64,000 nt of DNA from Marinimicrobium locisalis. GTDB lineage: Bacteria; Pseudomonadota; Gammaproteobacteria; Pseudomonadales; Cellvibrionaceae. The notes under the pieces were generated by a model, which saw only the letters and a program-made list of their open reading frames with translations, made no database searches and was not told the DNA's origin. Of the stretch, positions 49,767 through 59,375 are shown piece by piece; positions within the stretch are counted from its first letter, which is position 1, and each line of letters opens with the position of its first letter. Position numbers and translations under genes: made by a program. The stretch is from positions 41,544-105,543 of the forward strand of contig NZ_JBDLLG010000020.1 of NCBI RefSeq assembly GCF_039822625.1. Reading direction: 5' to 3'.

Positions 49767-51523
49767 TCGTTCACCTTCAAACGCTTTTTGGTCGCGGGAA
49801 TCAGTTTGCTGTCGGGGTCATTCTCCAGGCCTTCCCGCCACACCTCGCGCGCGCGCTCCCGCTCGCCCAGTACCCACAGTACCTCGCCCAGGTGGGCGGC
49901 AATTTCCTGGTCCGGGTAGGCGGCCATGGCATCTTCCAGGTACGGCAAGGCTTCTTCCGGTTGGCCCATTTTGTAAAGCACCCACCCCATGCTGTCGAGA
50001 ATGGCGGGCTCTTCGGGCTCCAGCGCCAGGGCCTGTTCGATGAGGCCCAGCGCCTCCTCGTAACGGTCGGTTTGGTCCGCCAGGGTGTAGCCCAGGGCGT
50101 TGAGGGCATTGGCGTTCTGGGGGTCGTATTTGAGCAGTTCGCGTAAGTCCCGCTCCATCGCCTCGATTCGCCCCTGCTCGGCGTAGAGCATGCCGCGGGT
50201 GTAGCGCAGGTCGCTGTGGGTGGGGTGGGAGTCGAGCGCAATACCCAGGATGTGTTCGGCGGCCTGGTCGTGCCCGTGCTGGAGCAGGGTGCGTGCCTGG
50301 AGTAGGTACAGGTCTGCGGCCCGGTCCGGGAAGCGGTTGCGCAGCCGGTTCATGTGGTCGTTGGCGGCTTCAAGCTCGCCGCGTTGGAGAAAAATATCCA
50401 GAATGTTCAGGGTCGCCTGCAGAAAATCGCTGCCCGGCTCCACCTGAAGGTAGTAAAGCAGGGCGTCTTCTTCGCGGCCTTCGTTCTCGGCGATCTGGCC
50501 CAGGTAATAGTTAGCGGTGGAGATGTGTTCCCCGCTGTCCAATAGGGCCTCGAAGCTCTGCTGCGCGGTGTCGGTATCGCCTCGCTCCAGCGCCACTATG
50601 CCTAGAGACAGGCGCAGGTCCGGGTCGTCCGGCTCCTGCTGTACCAGCACTTCAAACTGCTCCTGCGCCCGCTCCAGGTCGTGCTGGGTGAGCAGGCGGG
50701 CGTATTGGAGCCTTAGGCGCGTGCTGTCTGGGTTTTCCTCCAGTGCTGAGACAATGGCTCGCAGGGCTTCGTCGCTGCGGTCCATTTCGTTGAGCACGGT
50801 GGCCTTCAAAATCGTGGCGGCGGCGTCGTCCGGGTGGTGGCCCAGGGCGCGCTCGGCATAGCCCAGGGCCGGTTCCAAGTCGCCGTGCTGTTGCAGCAGC
50901 AGACCGGTACCCACCAGCAGTTCCTTATGTTCGGGGTAGCGCTCGAGCAGGGTCTTATAGCCCTCGATTAGCTGCTCCCGCTGGGTATCGGTCGAGTCGG
51001 CGGCACTGGCGGCGATGTTCTGAAACAAGGTGTGCTCGCCCTTTTCCTGCAGGCGACGGGAGAGCTCGAAAGCCTCTTGCAGGCGGCCGGTGCGAACCAG
51101 TGCGAGCGCGGCGTTGAGCTGGGCCTCGGTGTCCTCGGGGGCGACTTCCACCCACAGCAGGGCGGCATCCAGAACGGCGTTCTCGGCGGAGAGGAAGCGG
51201 GCGATGTGGGTCGCGCGGGCGGCTACCTGTGGGTCCCGGGTTTCGTGGGCCTGCTGGATGTAGTTGGATAGGGCAATATCAAACTGCTGCCGGCTGCCGG
51301 CGATTTCCGCCGCCAGCAGGGCATAGAGGGTTTCACGGCTGAAGGGCCGGGTATGCGGTACCTCCGCCGAGTCCCTCGCTGTGGGAGTGCGGCCTTCAGA
51401 GGCGCTCTGGTCCGGGGAGTCCGATGTGGCCGGGTCTTGCTGGGGTTCGGAACCCTGTTGGGCACAGCCGATCAACAGAGCGCAAGCGCTCAGGGCAGTC
51501 GCAAACGGTACGCTAAGCTTCAT
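49763..51523 (-). CDS. TPR-repeat lipoprotein
   Basis: 586 residues. Lipoprotein signal (MKLSVPFATALSACALLIGC, Cys20), a disordered acidic linker (~22-55), then many tetratricopeptide repeats from ~residue 60 to the end; well-formed ones include NALGYTLADQTDRYEEALGLIEQALALEPEEPAILDSMGWVLYKMGQPEEALPYL. Probably a periplasmic scaffold. Always found opposite hemA and before lolB in this group; specific partner unknown. Confidence 0.88.
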   Translation of the reverse strand: MKLSVPFATALSACALLIGCAQQGSEPQQDPATSDSPDQSASEGRTPTARDSAEVPHTRPFSRETLYALLAAEIAGSRQQFDIALSNYIQQAHETRDPQVAARATHIARFLSAENAVLDAALLWVEVAPEDTEAQLNAALALVRTGRLQEAFELSRRLQEKGEHTLFQNIAASAADSTDTQREQLIEGYKTLLERYPEHKELLVGTGLLLQQHGDLEPALGYAERALGHHPDDAAATILKATVLNEMDRSDEALRAIVSALEENPDSTRLRLQYARLLTQHDLERAQEQFEVLVQQEPDDPDLRLSLGIVALERGDTDTAQQSFEALLDSGEHISTANYYLGQIAENEGREEDALLYYLQVEPGSDFLQATLNILDIFLQRGELEAANDHMNRLRNRFPDRAADLYLLQARTLLQHGHDQAAEHILGIALDSHPTHSDLRYTRGMLYAEQGRIEAMERDLRELLKYDPQNANALNALGYTLADQTDRYEEALGLIEQALALEPEEPAILDSMGWVLYKMGQPEEALPYLEDAMAAYPDQEIAAHLGEVLWVLGERERAREVWREGLENDPDSKLIPATKKRLKVNE

Positions 51524-51741
51524 AGAGTCTCATCGAGTCGTTGGGTACAACGGGCATCATAAACACAGCGAGCGGGGTTCGCCAGTCGCACTGGCTTCGA
51601 CGGGCGAACGGGGTCATAATTCCCTTGTATTATCGCGGCTCGTACCAGGGGTGAAACGGCCTTTCCACTTCCGCCCCTTGCGCCCGACCGCCCGGGGCCG
51701 GACAATGGCGTCCCTTTTGCTGGCAAACCTGCTCCTACTCT

Positions 51742-53028
51742 ATGACCCTGTTGGCCTTCGGCATCAATCACAATACGGCTCCACTGGCTATCCGCGAGCG
51801 TGTCGCCTTTGCGCCCGACAGCCTGGAAGCCGCGTTGGCCGAGGCTCAAGAACGGGCCGGGCTCAAAGAAATCGCCATACTGTCAACCTGCAACCGCACG
51901 GAAATCTACGCCGCCAGTGAGGCACAAGTAGACGCCTTGCTCGCCTGGTTGCTGGAGCATACGAAAATGGATGCCGAAGCGCTCAACCGCTGTTACTACT
52001 GTTTTCAGAACGATGAGGCGGTGGGGCATATGATGAAGGTGGCCAGCGGGCTGGACTCCCTTGTACTGGGGGAGCCCCAGATTCTGGGGCAAGTGAAATC
52101 CGCCTACGCGGTGGCAAGCCAGGCCGGCACGGTGGGTGCCGAGCTGCACGCGGCCTTTCAACAGGTGTTCGGCGTGGCCAAGCGGGTTCGCTCGGAAACC
52201 GCCATTGGGGAGAACCCGGTGTCGGTGGCCTATGCGGCGGTTAGCCTGGCGCAGCAGATTTTCTCGGACTTAAAAGAAGATACGGCGCTGCTGATAGGCG
52301 CCGGGGAAACCATCCAACTGGTGGCGCGGCACTTGAAGGAGCAGGGCACCAAGAAGCTGATTGTGGCCAACCGAACCTTGGACCGAGCTCAGGTGCTGTC
52401 TTCGGAGCTGGGGGCGGAGGCGATTTTGCTGGCGGATATTCCAGAGTACCTGCATAGGGCCGACATTGTGATTTCTTCCACCGCCAGCCAGTTGCCTCTG
52501 CTGGGCAAGGGTGCGGTGGAATCGGCGCTGAAAAAGCGCAAACACAAACCCATGTTCATGCTCGACATTGCCGTGCCCCGGGATATCGAAGAAGAAGTGG
52601 GCACTCTGGACGATGTGTACCTGTTTACGGTGGATGACCTGCACACGGTAATCGACCGGAACAAAAAGTCCCGGGAAGCCGCCGCGGATAAAGCCCGAGA
52701 CATTATTGCCGAAGGCGTTGCTCACTATTTAAAGGCGCAACGGGTTCAGGATGCCTCGGTGACTATTCGAGCCTACCGCCAGCAGGTGGAGGCTCAGGCC
52801 GCGGCGGAGCTGGAGAAGGTCCAGAAGGCCCTGGAGGCCGGCGGCGACCCGCGCGAGCTGATGGCACAGTTGTCTCGCTCGCTCACGAATAAACTGTTGC
52901 ACCCCCCCAGCGTTGCCTTGCGCCAGGCCAGCGCCGAGGGCCGTACCGAACTGGTGGCCTCGGCGCGGGAGCTGTTCGGGCTGGGGGAGAGTGACAACGA
53001 CACTGACGGGAAAAGCGAACGCGAATGA
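51742..53028 (+). CDS. hemA: Glutamyl-tRNA reductase
   Basis: First step of C5 haem synthesis: reduces Glu-tRNA to glutamate-1-semialdehyde. 428 residues. Catalytic Cys in ILSTCNRTEIYAA (~residue 50), LVLGEPQILGQVKSAY, NADPH domain ALLIGAGETIQLVARHLKEQG, and the C-terminal dimerisation helix. Overlaps prfA by four bases. Divergent from the TPR-lolB operon. Confidence 0.97.
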   Translation: MTLLAFGINHNTAPLAIRERVAFAPDSLEAALAEAQERAGLKEIAILSTCNRTEIYAASEAQVDALLAWLLEHTKMDAEALNRCYYCFQNDEAVGHMMKVASGLDSLVLGEPQILGQVKSAYAVASQAGTVGAELHAAFQQVFGVAKRVRSETAIGENPVSVAYAAVSLAQQIFSDLKEDTALLIGAGETIQLVARHLKEQGTKKLIVANRTLDRAQVLSSELGAEAILLADIPEYLHRADIVISSTASQLPLLGKGAVESALKKRKHKPMFMLDIAVPRDIEEEVGTLDDVYLFTVDDLHTVIDRNKKSREAAADKARDIIAEGVAHYLKAQRVQDASVTIRAYRQQVEAQAAAELEKVQKALEAGGDPRELMAQLSRSLTNKLLHPPSVALRQASAEGRTELVASARELFGLGESDNDTDGKSERE

Positions 53029-54101
53029 AAGCATCCATTGAAGAAAAACTGGCCCGCCTGACAGAGCGGTACGAAGAAGTCGGCCAACTGTTGTCGGACC
53101 CGGAAATCATTACCAACCAGAATCGGTTTCGGGACTTGTCCAAAGAGTACGCGGAGCTGGAACCGGTGGTGCAGAGCTATGGCCGCTATGACCAGATGAA
53201 ATCCGATCGGGCCGAAGCCGAGGCCCTGCTGGATGACCCGGAAATGCGCGATATGGCCCGGGAAGAACTGGAAGCCTGCGACGAGCAGCTCGGGCCTTTG
53301 GAAGAAGAACTGCAGCGACTGTTGTTGCCCAAAGACCCGAATGACGGCAAGAACGTGTTTCTTGAAATCCGCGCCGGTACCGGTGGGGATGAAGCCGCGA
53401 TTTTTGCCGGCGACCTGTTCCGTATGTACAGCAAATACGCCGAGCAGAATAAATGGCGGGTTGAGGTGTTGAGCCAGAGCGAAGGCGAACACGGCGGTTA
53501 CAAGGAGATCATCAGCCGGGTGGTGGGCGACAGCGTCTACGCTCAGTTGAAGTTCGAGTCCGGCGCTCACCGGGTTCAGCGCGTGCCGGAAACCGAATCC
53601 CAGGGGCGCATTCACACTTCCGCTTGTACCGTGGCGATTATGCCCGAAGCGGATGAAGTGGAAGAGGTGGATATCAACAAAAACGATCTGCGCATCGATA
53701 CCTTTCGCGCCTCCGGCGCCGGTGGGCAGCACGTGAACAAGACCGACTCCGCCATTCGCGTGACGCACCTGCCCACGGGCATTGTGGTGGAGTGTCAGGA
53801 TGAGCGTTCGCAGCACAAAAACCGCGCCCGGGCACTGTCACTGTTGGCGGCGAAGCTCAAAAGCGCCAGCGAAGAAGCCGCGGCAAAACACCTGTCGGAC
53901 GAGCGTCGCAACTTGGTGGGCTCCGGAGACCGGTCCGAACGCATTCGCACTTACAACTTCCCCCAGGGGCGGGTGACCGACCACCGCATTAACCTTACGC
54001 TCTACAAGCTGGACGAGGTAATGCAGGGCAACCTGAACGAAGTGGTTCAACCGCTCATTCATGAATACCAGGCGGACCAACTCGCCGCCCTGTCCGCCTA
54101 A
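53025..54101 (+). CDS. prfA: Peptide chain release factor 1
   Basis: Reads UAA and UAG. 358 residues. GGQ motif in FRASGAGGQHVNKTDSAIRVTH (near residue 235), preceded by RVPETESQGRIHTS; the decoding-loop region contains EGEHGGYKEI. Standard length, no frameshift. Its stop TAA shares a base with the prmC ATG (TAATG), so the modifier of its GGQ glutamine is coupled to it. Confidence 0.97.
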   Translation: MKASIEEKLARLTERYEEVGQLLSDPEIITNQNRFRDLSKEYAELEPVVQSYGRYDQMKSDRAEAEALLDDPEMRDMAREELEACDEQLGPLEEELQRLLLPKDPNDGKNVFLEIRAGTGGDEAAIFAGDLFRMYSKYAEQNKWRVEVLSQSEGEHGGYKEIISRVVGDSVYAQLKFESGAHRVQRVPETESQGRIHTSACTVAIMPEADEVEEVDINKNDLRIDTFRASGAGGQHVNKTDSAIRVTHLPTGIVVECQDERSQHKNRARALSLLAAKLKSASEEAAAKHLSDERRNLVGSGDRSERIRTYNFPQGRVTDHRINLTLYKLDEVMQGNLNEVVQPLIHEYQADQLAALSA

Positions 54102-54964
54102 TGCAACGGGTGGATCAGTTGCTGCGGCGCGCCCGGGAGCTTGCGCCGGTCAGCGACAGCCCGCGTTTGGACGTTGAACTGTTGCTGGCCTGGACGCTGG
54201 GTAAAGATCGCACCTGGTTGTACACCTGGCCCGAGGCCGAGCTTAACGCCGAACAGGCGGTCGAGTTTGAGCGGGCCTTTTCCCGTCGCCTCAAGGGCGT
54301 ACCGTTGGCGCACATCCTCGGCCAACGCGAGTTTTGGTCGCTCCCTCTGCAAGTGAATAACACTACCCTGATTCCGCGCCCCGACACTGAGCGCTTGGTG
54401 GAACTGGCGCTGTCGCTGACCGACGGGCAACCCGAAGGCAAGGCGCTGGACCTGGGAACCGGGACCGGTGCCATCGCCCTGGCGTTTGCCAGCGAACGGC
54501 CGGGCTGGAAGGTGGCGGCGGTGGATGCCTCCCCCGAGGCGGTGCAACTGGCCGAGCGGAATCGAATTCAGCTTGGCTTTGCCGGAGTCACCTGTACCCA
54601 GAGCGATTGGTTTGAGGGTGTAAATACCGCCGAGCCCTTTGATGTGATCTTGAGCAACCCGCCCTATATTGCGGATAATGATCCCCACTTGAATCAAGGC
54701 GATGTTCGCTTCGAGCCGCGCTCGGCCCTGGTGGCGGAGAACGAGGGGTTGGAGGATATTCAACGGATCGCGCAGGCCGCGCCCGAGCATCTGGCGGCTG
54801 AAGGCTGGCTGCTGCTTGAGCACGGCTGGACCCAGGGGGAAACCGTGCGCGCCATACTGACGGCGCGCGGCTTCCGAAACATCCGTACCGAGCAAGACCT
54901 GGGCGGCAATGATCGAGTGACCCTGGGCCAGGCGCCCGCAACGGGAGACCGATACGATGGATGA
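54101..54964 (+). CDS. prmC: Release-factor glutamine methyltransferase PrmC
   Basis: Methylates the GGQ glutamine of RF1 and RF2. 287 residues: helical N domain (DVELLLAWTLGKDRTWLYTWPE), LIPRPDTERLVELAL, SAM motif LDLGTGTGAIALAFA, and catalytic ILSNPPYIAD. Overlaps prfA by one base and moeB by eight. Confidence 0.97.
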   Translation: MQRVDQLLRRARELAPVSDSPRLDVELLLAWTLGKDRTWLYTWPEAELNAEQAVEFERAFSRRLKGVPLAHILGQREFWSLPLQVNNTTLIPRPDTERLVELALSLTDGQPEGKALDLGTGTGAIALAFASERPGWKVAAVDASPEAVQLAERNRIQLGFAGVTCTQSDWFEGVNTAEPFDVILSNPPYIADNDPHLNQGDVRFEPRSALVAENEGLEDIQRIAQAAPEHLAAEGWLLLEHGWTQGETVRAILTARGFRNIRTEQDLGGNDRVTLGQAPATGDRYDG

Positions 54965-55709
54965 TCAACAATTACTGCGATACAGCCGCCATATCATGCT
55001 GCCGGAGCTCGACCTGGAGGGGCAGGAAGCCCTGCTAAACGCCAAGGTACTGGTAGTGGGCGCGGGCGGTTTGGGCTCACCGGTGGCCATGTACCTGGCC
55101 GCCTCCGGTGTGGGTTCGCTGTGGCTGGCGGACCACGACGAGGTGGACCTATCCAACCTGCAGCGACAGATCGCCCACACCACCGACCGTGTCGGCCAGC
55201 CCAAGGTGGAGTCCGCCGCGCAGGCGCTGCGCGCTCTGAACCCCGGGGCCCACATCGTGCCCATACACGAGAAACTCGAAGGCGACCGGCTGCAGCAGTT
55301 GGTGGACCAGGTGGACTTGGTGGTGGATGCCACCGACAATTTTGGAGTGCGCTATGCCATTAACGCCGCCTGCGTTCGAGCCCAAACCCCGCTGGTTTCC
55401 GGCGCGGCCATTCGCCTGGAGGGGCAGGTCACCGTCTTTGATGCCCGCCAGGAAAGCAGCCCCTGTTACCGCTGCCTGTACGATGTACTCGAAGACGAAC
55501 AACTGAACTGCGCCACCAGCGGCGTACTCGCGCCCCTGGTGGGGGTGATCGGCAGCATGCAGGCACTGGAAGCGATCAAGGTTTTGGCTGGCGTGGGGAC
55601 AAACCTGGCCGGCCGGCTGTTATTGTTCGACGCCAACCGCAGCGAGTGGCGCGAGCTGAAATTACCGCGAGACCCGGATTGCCCTGTGTGTGGTAACCGG
55701 CCTGAGTAA
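54957..55709 (+). CDS. moeB: ThiF/MoeB-family sulphur-carrier adenylyltransferase
   Basis: Adenylates the C terminus of a small sulphur-carrier protein (MoaD, or ThiS). 250 residues. RYSRHIMLPELDLEGQEAL, VVGAGGLGSPVAMYLAASGVG, the R finger in NLQRQIAHT, VDATDNFGVRYAINAA, and two zinc Cys pairs (CYRC, CPVC). No rhodanese domain. Position after hemA-prfA-prmC matches E. coli-like moeB orders in pseudomonads. MoeB versus ThiF is not separable with certainty. Confidence 0.9.
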   Translation: MDDQQLLRYSRHIMLPELDLEGQEALLNAKVLVVGAGGLGSPVAMYLAASGVGSLWLADHDEVDLSNLQRQIAHTTDRVGQPKVESAAQALRALNPGAHIVPIHEKLEGDRLQQLVDQVDLVVDATDNFGVRYAINAACVRAQTPLVSGAAIRLEGQVTVFDARQESSPCYRCLYDVLEDEQLNCATSGVLAPLVGVIGSMQALEAIKVLAGVGTNLAGRLLLFDANRSEWRELKLPRDPDCPVCGNRPE

Positions 55710-55710
55710 C

Positions 55711-55885
55711 GGCGGATGCGCCTGCGGCTCCGATGCGTCGGACCGATCCGCCCTACAGGTAGCGCGGTGGTTGCGTAGGGCGCAGCGAGGTAACCGCACC
55801 GCCATATACGCCTTCCGTAGGGCGAATAAGCCGCAGGCGCATCCGCCGTATACAATCTCCGTGCCTTCCGTAGGGTGCATCCGCC
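55711..55885. repeat. REP-like repeat cluster
   Basis: A 19-bp perfect inverted repeat (GGCGGATGCGCCTGCGGCT at 55711-55729 and its complement at 55829-55847) encloses further GTAGGGCG-type and GGATCCGCC-like units; a third GTAGGGTGCATCCGCC unit follows at 55870-55885. The GTAGGGCGAATAAGC...GCGCATCCGCC pattern is a widespread extragenic palindrome of gammaproteobacteria. The 55710-56000 gap holds this and no gene. Confidence 0.8.
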
Positions 55886-56000
55886 GTAACTCGACTCTCA
55901 CCAAGCCACCGTAGTTGCGCTCTATCGCCAAAAATTGCTAACCTCGCTTTTCAGGGTCCCAACATTGGGGCAGGAATAAACAATAAAACGAGGGACGGTT

Positions 56001-57077
56001 ATGCACCATTCTCCTGAATCTTACCAATACTTTGAATCCGAGCAGATAGAGTCAAACCTGGCCGCCGGTGGCGCCGACGAGCGGGAAATCCCGTTTGTGT
56101 TCTCCGGCCGTGGAGGTGAGTACTTCCGTGTCTGGATCGTGAACATCGTACTGACCATCCTGACTATGGGCATTTACTCCGCCTGGGCCAAGGTGCGCAA
56201 CAAACAGTACTTCTACGGTAACACCACCCTGGATGGGGCCAGCTTTTCCTATACGGCCGACCCGGTCAAAATTCTGGTGGGCCGTGTTGTCGCGACCGTC
56301 TTGCTGGCGGCCTATGTCCTGGCAGAGAACTTATCCGTTATTGCGGCCCTTGTAATGTTCTTGGTTTTTCTGATCGCCTTGCCCTGGTTGGTCTGCCAAT
56401 CCTTGCGCTTTAATGCCCGTTACAGCCGCTACCGGAACGTTTCCTTCGAATTTACGGGTACCCCGTGGGAGGCGGCGAAAGCCTTCCTGTTCTGGCCCAT
56501 CGCCGGAGCGTTGACGCTTGGGATCTTAATGCCGTTTGCCATACAGCGGCAGCAGCGGTTTATGGTCAGCCATCACCAGTACGGTGCCAGCCCGTTTGAT
56601 TTCCACGCTCGCCCGGGGCTGTATTATCAAATCTTTTTGGCGGCGGGCGCCATTGCGTTGGTCGGGTTTCTCGTGGCGGGCGCCATCTCTACCGCCTTGG
56701 GCGCGATTCTGGGAGTGACGGGCGTAGTCGTTTCGTTCTTTTTGTTTTTTGTGGTTTACGTAGTACTCGGGGCCGGCGTGGCGGCGGCCATTGCCTGCCA
56801 GCGCTACAAAAATACCACGATTGAGCATCACCGCTTTGATGCAAACTGGAGTGTTATTTCCTACGCCGCTATTGTGCTTTCCAACACGCTTCTCACCATT
56901 GTGACGCTGGGTATGTATTACCCCTGGGGCAAAGTCCGGCTGGCCCGTTACAAGGCGAACCACACACGGGTATTTGCGCGGGGCAGCCTGGATACCTTTG
57001 CGGAGCGTCAGCGCGAGAAGGCCGGGTCGGTGGCCGAGGGCGTGAGCGACCTGTTCGACTTTGATATCGGACTATGA
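56001..57077 (+). CDS. YjgN/DUF898-family membrane protein
   Basis: 358 residues, six or more membrane segments. DUF898 hallmark repeats: FSGRGGEYFRVWIVNIVLTILTMGIYSAWAKVRNKQYFYGNT and its C-terminal echo TLLTIVTLGMYYPWGKVRLARYKANHT. Function of the family is unknown. Overlaps the next gene by four bases, so it works with the M48 peptidase; this pairing is recurrent in proteobacteria. Confidence 0.88.
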   Translation: MHHSPESYQYFESEQIESNLAAGGADEREIPFVFSGRGGEYFRVWIVNIVLTILTMGIYSAWAKVRNKQYFYGNTTLDGASFSYTADPVKILVGRVVATVLLAAYVLAENLSVIAALVMFLVFLIALPWLVCQSLRFNARYSRYRNVSFEFTGTPWEAAKAFLFWPIAGALTLGILMPFAIQRQQRFMVSHHQYGASPFDFHARPGLYYQIFLAAGAIALVGFLVAGAISTALGAILGVTGVVVSFFLFFVVYVVLGAGVAAAIACQRYKNTTIEHHRFDANWSVISYAAIVLSNTLLTIVTLGMYYPWGKVRLARYKANHTRVFARGSLDTFAERQREKAGSVAEGVSDLFDFDIGL

Positions 57078-58222
57078 CCCGACCCTGGTGCATTGAAGGG
57101 GACTGGTACCCGCTGGGGGAGTCCCGCCGCGTTAAGGCCCGCCTGGAGCGCGGCCCCCTCGACCGCGCTCGCCTGACTAAAGAAGAAGGGGAGCCGGTTG
57201 ACGTTGAACTGAGCCGGCTCGAGGTATCGCCCCGGCTCGGCAACACCCCGCGCTACATTACCTTCCCGGACGGCGCTGTACTGGAAACCTCCGATAATAC
57301 CGCCGTGGATGACATGCTGCGCCAGCGTGGCGGCTCCCGAGGGGGCTTCGTGCACTGGCTGGAAAACCATCGGGCGGCGGTGCTGGTGGCGGTTTTTCTG
57401 ACGGCGGCCTTTGTCTGGGGCAGTGTTCAGTTCGGGGTGCCGGCGGTGGCGAATGTCATCGCCCACCGCCTACCGGCTGACACGCTCAACCAAGTCTCGC
57501 GCGAGACGCTGACCGTGCTTGATCGCACCCACTTTGACGAAACTGGCCTGAGTGAAAGCCGGCAGGCGGAACTGCGCTCCACCTTCGAGCCGCTTCTGAA
57601 ACGCTACGAACGCCTCGAGGGGCCCGAGTATCGGGTGCTGTTTCGTAGAGGGGGTGAGAGCATCGGCCCCAACGCCATGGCCCTGCCCGACGGTACCTTG
57701 ATATTTACCGACGAACTGATTTACCTCGCGCGCAATGACAACGAACTGCTGGCCATACTGGCCCACGAAGTGGGGCACGTGGAGCACCGCCACAGCTTAC
57801 GCGCGCTGATCCAGACTTCATTGCTGGGTGTGGGGGCGATGGCGCTGTTGGGTGACATCTCGGGGGTTGCCGAGGTGGTGGCGACGTTGCCCGTGGTGTT
57901 TGCCAGTCTGTCCTACTCAAGGGATCACGAGCTGGAGGCGGATGCGTTTTCGGCCCGTTGGTTGGACCGGGAGGGCATTCCGCGGGAGGCCTTTTCCTCC
58001 ATCATGACTCGCCTGAGGGACTGGGGACAGTGCCGGGCGGTCTTTGAGGGCGCCGGTGTTGAAATGTCCTTGGGGGAGGTTTCCGAGGCGCGGTGGCGCG
58101 AGCGCTGCGATACGCTGAGTGAGGAGGCGGACAAGCCGTCGCAAGGGGCGGGTTTAAGCCGCTACTTGTCGACGCACCCCGCCACCGAAGACAGGCTGCG
58201 CCGCTTTGAAAAGCATGAGTAA
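57074..58222 (+). CDS. M48-family membrane zinc metallopeptidase
   Basis: 382 residues. A soluble N-terminal part (~1-95), one membrane segment (AAVLVAVFLTAAFVWGSVQF, ~97-116), then the M48 domain with the zinc motif LAHEVGHVEHRH (HExxH, near residue 231) and the third ligand in HELEADAFSARWL, ending in LSRYLSTHPATEDRLRRF. The LSTHP-x2-xxR end resembles BepA/YcaL-type proteases. Probably faces the periplasm. Coupled to the DUF898 gene. Confidence 0.88.
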   Translation: MTRPWCIEGDWYPLGESRRVKARLERGPLDRARLTKEEGEPVDVELSRLEVSPRLGNTPRYITFPDGAVLETSDNTAVDDMLRQRGGSRGGFVHWLENHRAAVLVAVFLTAAFVWGSVQFGVPAVANVIAHRLPADTLNQVSRETLTVLDRTHFDETGLSESRQAELRSTFEPLLKRYERLEGPEYRVLFRRGGESIGPNAMALPDGTLIFTDELIYLARNDNELLAILAHEVGHVEHRHSLRALIQTSLLGVGAMALLGDISGVAEVVATLPVVFASLSYSRDHELEADAFSARWLDREGIPREAFSSIMTRLRDWGQCRAVFEGAGVEMSLGEVSEARWRERCDTLSEEADKPSQGAGLSRYLSTHPATEDRLRRFEKHE

Positions 58223-58228
58223 ACGGTA

Positions 58229-59230
58229 TTACCCAAAAAAATCCTGTTTCAGCGCCTGATGCTGCTCCGGCTTTAGGCGCGGGCCATACTGGGTGACTAC
58301 CTTGCCGGCTGCCTTGCTGGCAAAGCGGCCGGCCACATCGTACCCGTGTCCCTGGCTCAGGGCATACAAAAAGGCGCCGGCAAACATATCGCCGGCCCCG
58401 TTGGTATCGACCGCTTTTACCGGCTCGGCGTCGATGTGGTAGGAGTGCTCGCCGTTAAACACCAGAGCGCCGTCGGCGCCACAGGTAATGGCAAAAGAGC
58501 GGCAGTATTCCTGAAGGGACTGGGCGGCTTCTTCTAGGTTGTCGTAACCGGTAAAGCCCATGGCCTCTTCCCGGTTGCAGAACAACAGGTCCACGCCTTC
58601 GCCAATCATTTCCAGCAAGCCGTCCCGGAAAAACTGTACCATGGCCGGGTCAGACAGGCTCAGGGCGGTGAGGGTGTTGCGCTTTTCGGCCCGCTTGCGC
58701 AGTTCAATAGCAGCGGCGCGGCCGGTGTCCGAGCTCACCAGGTAGCCTTCAATGTAAGCATAGTCCGAGGCTTCAATCGCATCGGAGTCCAGCTCATTGA
58801 CCGACAGGGTCGCGCTGATGCCCAGGAAAGTGTGCATGCTGCGCTCGGCATCCGGGCTGATCATCACCAGGCATTTGCCGGTAATACCTTCGTCTTTGCC
58901 CAGGTGTGCCGGGTACTCCACGCTCGCATCTTTGATGTCCTTCAGGTAGAAATGGCCGTTTTCATCGTCCGCCACCTTGCAGGAGTAAAAGTTGCGGCAG
59001 CCGAAGTAACCGGCGGCGGTAATGGTGTTGGCCCCGGAGCCGCCACTGGCGCGCTTTGAATGAACCAAGTGGTCTCGCAGGTAGTCAATGAGTTCGTCCT
59101 GGCGAGGCTCGTCCACCAGCGTCATCACACCTTTGGCCACCGCCATGGCTTTGAGATCGTCGTCGCTAACCTGGATTTCCGTGTCCACCAGCGCCGCGCC
59201 GATGCCATAGATGTGATAGTGATCTTTCAT
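58229..59230 (-). CDS. PfkB-family carbohydrate/nucleoside kinase (adenosine kinase-like)
   Basis: 333 residues. The ribokinase-fold signature 1 region GGSGANTITAAGYFG and signature 2 with the catalytic base in VKAVDTNGAGDMFAGAFLYAL (DTNGAGD, ~residue 280). The N terminus MKDHYHIYGIGAALVDTEIQVSD is typical of proteins annotated as adenosine kinase in this group. Substrate not proven. Convergent with the M48 gene (7-bp gap) and divergent from mrcB. Confidence 0.88.
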   Translation of the reverse strand: MKDHYHIYGIGAALVDTEIQVSDDDLKAMAVAKGVMTLVDEPRQDELIDYLRDHLVHSKRASGGSGANTITAAGYFGCRNFYSCKVADDENGHFYLKDIKDASVEYPAHLGKDEGITGKCLVMISPDAERSMHTFLGISATLSVNELDSDAIEASDYAYIEGYLVSSDTGRAAAIELRKRAEKRNTLTALSLSDPAMVQFFRDGLLEMIGEGVDLLFCNREEAMGFTGYDNLEEAAQSLQEYCRSFAITCGADGALVFNGEHSYHIDAEPVKAVDTNGAGDMFAGAFLYALSQGHGYDVAGRFASKAAGKVVTQYGPRLKPEQHQALKQDFFG

Positions 59231-59375
59231 TTGAGTCCTCGCTGTCGATCATCCGGCGGGCGTTTTATTCGCTCGCCCGGTTGGGTTTTGGCCACCCATT
59301 ATGCAAAATAAGCGCCCTGCGTAAAAGCGCAGCCTATAACGGCGCGCCGCACCTGTTTCGAGAGACTGCTGTTCT